Below are positions 60,572 through 64,000 of a DNA stretch of 64,000 nucleotides, piece after piece. Both the position numbers and the translations under genes were made by a program. Positions within the stretch are counted from its first letter, which is position 1, and each line of letters opens with the position of its first letter. This stretch comes from an uncultured Serinicoccus sp. (lineage in GTDB: Bacteria > Actinomycetota > Actinomycetes > Actinomycetales > Dermatophilaceae): NCBI RefSeq assembly GCF_947487915.1, contig NZ_CANKYH010000004.1:62001-126000 (forward strand). Direction: 5' to 3'. The notes beneath the pieces are model-generated. The model was not told the origin of the DNA, ran no database searches, and saw only the letters and a program-made list of their open reading frames with translations.

Positions 60572-62320
60572 ATGTCCACTTCAGCCGCCTCCCACCTGCC
60601 CCCCGCCTATCCCGAGCGTGCCGCCTGGGGCACGGCGGGCAAGCTGCGTGCCTGGCAGGCGAGCGCGCTGCAGACCTACCTCGCCGAGCGCCCCCGTGAC
60701 TTCCTCGCGGTGGCGACGCCCGGTGCGGGCAAGACGACCTTCGCGCTGCGCGTCGCGACCGAGCTGCTGGACCGCGGAGAGGTGCAGCGGATCACCGTCG
60801 TGGCGCCGACCGAGCACCTCAAGACCCAGTGGGCCGAGGCGGCCGCCAAGGTGGGCATCCGCATCGACCCGCGCTTCGCCAATGCGCAGGGGCGGCACAG
60901 CCAGGACTTCGACGGTGTCGCGGTGACGTATGCCGGGGTCGCCAGCAAGCCGCTGCTGCACCGGGCCCGGACCGAGGCGGCGCGCACCCTGGTGATCCTC
61001 GACGAGGTCCATCACGGCGGCGACGCGCTGTCGTGGGGGGAGGCCGTGCGTGACGCCTTCGAGCCGGCGACCCGGCGGCTGGCGCTGACCGGGACGCCGT
61101 TCCGGTCCGACACCGCGGCCATCCCGTTCGTGCGCTACGAGATGGACGCCGAGGGGATCCTGCGGTCGTCGGCCGACTACACCTACGGCTACGCCGACGC
61201 GCTGCGCGACGGCGTCGTGCGACCCGTGCTCTTCCTGTCCTACGGCGGCACGATGCGCTGGCGGACCAAGGTGGGCGACGAGCTGGAGGCGCGGCTGGGG
61301 GAGCCGCTGACGCAGGACGTCACCAAGCAGGCCTGGCGCACCGCGCTGGACCCGGCCGGCGACTGGGTCCCGGCGGTGCTGCGGGCAGCGGACAAGCGGC
61401 TGACCGAGGTGCGCCGACACGTCGAGGACGCCGGTGGTCTCGTCATCGCCTCCGACCAGCGCTCGGCGCGGGCCTACGCCAAGCAGCTGCGCGAGATCAC
61501 CGGTGAGGCGGCGACCGTCGTGCTGTCCGACGACGCCGGGGCCTCGGCCCGGATCGAGGAGTATGCCGCGGGCGACTCGCGCTGGATGGTCGCCGTCCGC
61601 ATGGTGTCCGAGGGGGTGGACGTGCCGCGGCTGGCCGTCGGGGTCTACGCCACCTCGACGTCGACTCCGCTGTTCTTCGCGCAGGCGGTGGGTCGCTTCG
61701 TGCGGGCCCGGCGCCGCGGTGAGACGGCCTCGGTCTTCCTGCCCAACGTGCCGCTGCTGCTCGGGCACGCCGGCTCGATGGAGCTGGAGCGTGACCACGC
61801 GCTGAACCGCAAGGACGGCGGGGAGGAGCAGCTGTGGTCGGAGGAGGAGGGTCTGCTCGAGCAGGCCCAGGCCGCCGAGGGGGCCTCGGACGACCTCGCC
61901 GGCAGCTACGAGGCGATCGGGTCGGACGCGGAGTTCGACCACGTGCTCTTCGACGCCGAGCAGTTCGGCCTGGGTGGGGTGCCCGGGTCGGAGGACGAGG
62001 ACGACTACCTCGGCCTGCCCGGGCTCCTGGAGCCGGACCAGGTCGCGACCCTGCTGCGAGAACGGCAAAAGAAGCAGGTCGGGCGCGACGGTGGCCAGGC
62101 GCGGGCCCAGGCCGTGTCCGCCCACCGGGCGCTCGCCGAGCACCGCAAGGAGCTCAACAAGCTGGTCGCCGCCTACGCCCAGAAGAAGGGCCAGCCGCAC
62201 GCCGTCGTGCACTCCGAGCTGCGCCGCGCCTGCGGCGGCCCCGAGCTCGCGACGGCCACCTCCGAGCAGGTCCGCGACCGCATCGAGTCTATCCGGCGCT
62301 GGTTCGTCGGCCGCCGCTGA
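60572..62320 (+). CDS. DEAD/DEAH-box superfamily II helicase
   Basis: 582 residues; ATG 60572 lies just after a -10-like box and matches the family N-terminus, while upstream open frame is intergenic. Motifs: Walker A ATPGAGKTTFALRVA, Ia VVAPTEHLKTQW, II LVILDEVHHGGD (DEVH), III ALTGTPFRSD, and C-terminal motifs V-VI VRMVSEGVDVPRL and QAVGRFVRARR. The C-terminal ~150 residues are acidic and helical. Related to XPB/RadD-type DNA repair helicases of actinobacteria. Confidence 0.9.
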   Translation: MSTSAASHLPPAYPERAAWGTAGKLRAWQASALQTYLAERPRDFLAVATPGAGKTTFALRVATELLDRGEVQRITVVAPTEHLKTQWAEAAAKVGIRIDPRFANAQGRHSQDFDGVAVTYAGVASKPLLHRARTEAARTLVILDEVHHGGDALSWGEAVRDAFEPATRRLALTGTPFRSDTAAIPFVRYEMDAEGILRSSADYTYGYADALRDGVVRPVLFLSYGGTMRWRTKVGDELEARLGEPLTQDVTKQAWRTALDPAGDWVPAVLRAADKRLTEVRRHVEDAGGLVIASDQRSARAYAKQLREITGEAATVVLSDDAGASARIEEYAAGDSRWMVAVRMVSEGVDVPRLAVGVYATSTSTPLFFAQAVGRFVRARRRGETASVFLPNVPLLLGHAGSMELERDHALNRKDGGEEQLWSEEEGLLEQAQAAEGASDDLAGSYEAIGSDAEFDHVLFDAEQFGLGGVPGSEDEDDYLGLPGLLEPDQVATLLRERQKKQVGRDGGQARAQAVSAHRALAEHRKELNKLVAAYAQKKGQPHAVVHSELRRACGGPELATATSEQVRDRIESIRRWFVGRR

Positions 62321-62410
62321 CGGCATACCTCGCTGGGGGCCTGCCAGGGTGCGGGCTCGCCACACCCGCCCCGGGGCATACCTGTGCACGGCACACCCGT
62401 CCCAGGAGCG

Positions 62411-62479
62411 CCTGTGCACGGATATGCAGCCGGTGCGTAGGTTCTACCGCACGCACAGGCTGCAGCTGCCGTGCACAGG
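62411..62479. repeat. Palindromic dispersed repeat, copy A
   Basis: A 69-base element with ends CCTGTGCACGG / CCGTGCACAGG (perfect 11-bp inverted repeat) and an inner stem GCAGCC...GGCTGC around GTAGGTTCTAC. An extra half (CCTGTGCACGG) stands at 62381-62391. Copy B is at 63644-63706. Together they flank the 62601-63557 gene. Confidence 0.75.
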
Positions 62480-62600
62480 CCGGGCTGATCGAGTTCAAGG
62501 TGTTGCGTGGCCGGGCGCGCGGGCGGAAAGGACTGTCCCGAACACTGCTGGACGCCGCCAGACTGGGTATGCCGTCGTCCGCGGCTGCGGGGAGGAAGTC

Positions 62601-63557
62601 TCAGGCCGGGGTCGCACGCCGAGCGAGCCCACGGGCCATGGCCGCACGGATCTTGGCGACGACGCGCTGGGGGTGGGCCAGGTCGTCCCAGGTGAGGCGC
62701 ACCACCTCGTAGCCGAGCGCGCGGAGCCGGTCCTCGCGCCACTTCTCGGCCATCAGGTCGAGAGAGGAGGCGTATTTGAGCGCGCCGTCGAACTCGACCA
62801 CCGTCCGGACCTCCCGCAGCAGGAAGTCGACGAAGCCGACCAGCTCGCCGTGCTCGTCGCAGATCCTCGCCTGGAGCTCCGGGACCGGCAGCCCGGCTTC
62901 GAGCATGATCCAGCGGGCCCGGGTCTCACCGGCCGACCCGCTCAGTCCGGTGGCGTGCTCGACCACGGTGCGGACGGCGGGGGCTCCGTGCCCGAACGAC
63001 CCTTCCCGGCCCGCCTGACGCAGCCGCCCGATGGTCGTCGCCTTCTCCCGCAGCGCGATGTCCGCGCTGACCAGCCCGGCCACGAGGCCCATGGACCCGG
63101 CTACCTGCAGACAGGCCAGGGCAGGGTCGACGACGGGCGGCTCCCGGCTCGCCGGGTCGTCCGGGAAGATCACCCAGCTGCGGCTGACCGGTGGGTGGAT
63201 GTGCACGACGCCGTCGCTCCGCCCTCGCTGGTCGTCGGTCCGCGTGAGGTGCACCTTGTCGTCGACACCGTAGGTTCCGATCCGGCGGACCTCGAGCCCG
63301 CTGTGGTGGCTGAGGGCGTACGGGCGGCCCGGTCCGCACAGCTTCGTCGCGACCGCGCGCGCCCGCAGCTCGTGCAGCTGCCACGGGGCCGCCCGACGCC
63401 ATACCTCGCCTGAGACGAAGCAGTCCTTGCGGATCCGCACCAGCACGCCGCCGGCGATGAGTCTGCGGATCTGGGTGCGGGTGATGCCGAGGGCCCGCAG
63501 GTCGTCACCGCTGGCGACGTGGTGCTGGGCGGACAGGCGGGCCTGGAGGTGCTCCAT
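62601..63557 (-). CDS. AbiEi-like N-terminus with DUF559/Vsr-type endonuclease domain
   Basis: 318 residues from ATG 63557; extension to 63647 enters the repeat. An N-terminal winged-helix-like part as in type IV antitoxin AbiEi (HHVASGDDLRALGITRTQIR, RLIAGGVLVRIRKDCFVSG), a middle region, and a C-terminal PD-(D/E)xK fold (LVGFVDFLLREVRTVVEFDG, then EKWREDRLRALGYEVVRLTW), the DUF559/Vsr pattern. These proteins are abundant and often multi-copy in actinobacteria; whether they are nucleases or regulators is unresolved. No partner AbiEii gene is adjacent. Confidence 0.78.
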   Translation of the reverse strand: MEHLQARLSAQHHVASGDDLRALGITRTQIRRLIAGGVLVRIRKDCFVSGEVWRRAAPWQLHELRARAVATKLCGPGRPYALSHHSGLEVRRIGTYGVDDKVHLTRTDDQRGRSDGVVHIHPPVSRSWVIFPDDPASREPPVVDPALACLQVAGSMGLVAGLVSADIALREKATTIGRLRQAGREGSFGHGAPAVRTVVEHATGLSGSAGETRARWIMLEAGLPVPELQARICDEHGELVGFVDFLLREVRTVVEFDGALKYASSLDLMAEKWREDRLRALGYEVVRLTWDDLAHPQRVVAKIRAAMARGLARRATPA

Positions 63558-63643
63558 GACGACCCACTGTGGCCGATCCCGGTGTCGCGGACGGGGAGTT
63601 GTCCACAGGTGGTGGGGTCGGGGGACGACCGCTTCGAGTCCGA

Positions 63644-63706
63644 ACACGGATCTGCAGCCGGTACGTAGGTTCTACGGCATGCACAGGCTGCGCAACCGTG
63701 CACAGG
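63644..63706. repeat. Palindromic dispersed repeat, copy B
   Basis: Same element and orientation as 62411-62479 with a few substitutions and a short gap: shared blocks include TGCAGCCGGT, CGTAGGTTCTAC, GCACAGGCTGC and CCGTGCACAGG. The left terminal repeat is less perfect here. Confidence 0.75.
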
Positions 63707-63708
63707 AT

Positions 63709-63741
63709 CAGGTGGGGTGCAGGTGGGGTGCAGGTGGCGTG
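63709..63741. repeat. 11-bp tandem repeat, three copies
   Basis: CAGGTGGGGTG at 63709-63719 and 63720-63730, then CAGGTGGCGTG at 63731-63741, directly after copy B. Confidence 0.7.
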
Positions 63742-63945
63742 CACAGGTCTGGCCCGTCTGCACTGGTGGGTGTATGCCCGGCCCACCGGGATGTCCCAGC
63801 TGCGCGGCACCTTCCTGTCCCACCGGGACGACCTGCTGCCGCCCGTCCCCGCCGAGCAGTTCCGCGCCGACCAGGTGCTCGTCGCCCGGGAGGTGGTCCG
63901 CAGGGCCGGCGGGGCAGCGGTGCCAGAGGAGGTCGTCTGCGCGGA

Positions 63946-63951
63946 TAGTCT
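63946..63951 (+). promoter_or_regulatory. -10 box of DUF2510 gene (leaderless)
   Basis: TAGTCT seven bases before ATG 63959, no ribosome site between. Confidence 0.45.
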
Positions 63952-63958
63952 GGCCACC

Positions 63959-64000
63959 ATGAGTCAGCAGGCAGGGTGGTACGACGACCCCGAGGACGCG
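63959..64000 (+). CDS. DUF2510-domain protein, N-terminal fragment
   Basis: Only 14 residues are in the window (MSQQAGWYDDPEDA), the characteristic start of a DUF2510 domain (GWY.DP......YWDG), usually followed by membrane segments. The frame is also open upstream to an ATG at 63791, giving 56 extra protein-like residues, but the -10-like box and domain start favour 63959. Confidence 0.55.
   Translation, partial: MSQQAGWYDDPEDA

Noticed and set aside
62381..63741. Possible insertion sequence formed by the flanking repeats
   Set aside because: The copies are in direct orientation, there is no transposase, and the gene inside is an AbiEi/DUF559-type protein. It was kept as repeats only.
63791..63958. 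N-terminal extension of the DUF2510 protein from ATG 63791
   Set aside because: The frame is open and protein-like, but it has no ribosome site, and a TAnnnT box at 63946 plus the domain start favour ATG 63959. It remains possible.

Overview
This window comes from a high-GC actinobacterium. The protein style (DUF3039, YqgE/AlgH, ACT-domain malic enzyme, PucR regulators, DUF2510) and the dense overlapping ATGA/GTGA operons fit Micrococcales, perhaps Intrasporangiaceae/Ornithinimicrobiaceae; the genus is inference. I see no rRNA, tRNA, CRISPR array or recognisable transposase.

Positions 1 to about 24.5 kb form a heavy-metal island, mainly copper, with clear decay. It holds the tail of a cation-diffusion facilitator, a broken adenylate-forming enzyme, a YVTN beta-propeller protein, a thiol-redox relay (glutaredoxin, CcdA, redoxin), a methyltransferase, a frameshifted CotA-like multicopper oxidase, a damaged disA, a secreted NlpC/P60 hydrolase and a CopRS two-component system. 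It continues with a SHOCT membrane peptide, an intact MmcO-like multicopper oxidase, a BNR-repeat lipoprotein, an ABC exporter whose ATPase carries a YHS domain, a tiny secreted Met/His peptide, an AAA_28 P-loop protein paired with a nuclease-like protein, an intact adenylate-forming enzyme, and a truncated second copR. Six sites resembling the tandem 9-bp CopR box (TGAAGATTT-nn-TGAAGATTT) lie between these genes, which suggests a CopR regulon covering the oxidase, the cell-wall hydrolase and the small peptides.

Positions 24.7-29.4 kb hold two adjacent minus-strand genes of unknown function (330 and 1205 aa), with a dyad operator just upstream of the larger one. Positions 29.6-32.7 kb are a complete arsenic operon: two arsC genes, acr3 and arsI, divergent from arsR, with duplicated operators.

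Positions 32.8-49.7 kb form a coherent peptide/amino-acid catabolic locus. It has a PucR regulator, an N-acylamino-acid racemase-like enolase, a GNAT enzyme, an M20 carboxypeptidase, a peptide ABC transporter (with permease and ATPase fused), an S9 peptidase, two serine beta-lactamase-like hydrolases and an N-acyl-D-amino-acid deacylase. Together they look suited to scavenging D-residue-containing or N-acylated peptides.

Positions 49.8-64 kb are more ordinary chromosome: HerA-like ATPase, DUF1269, thioredoxin, a second oligopeptide-type ABC transporter, malic enzyme, VanZ-like, YqgE, DUF3039, a DEAD/DEAH helicase, an AbiEi/DUF559-type protein and the start of a DUF2510 protein. Several genes here have a TAnnnT box 6-9 bases before the start codon, as expected for leaderless transcripts.
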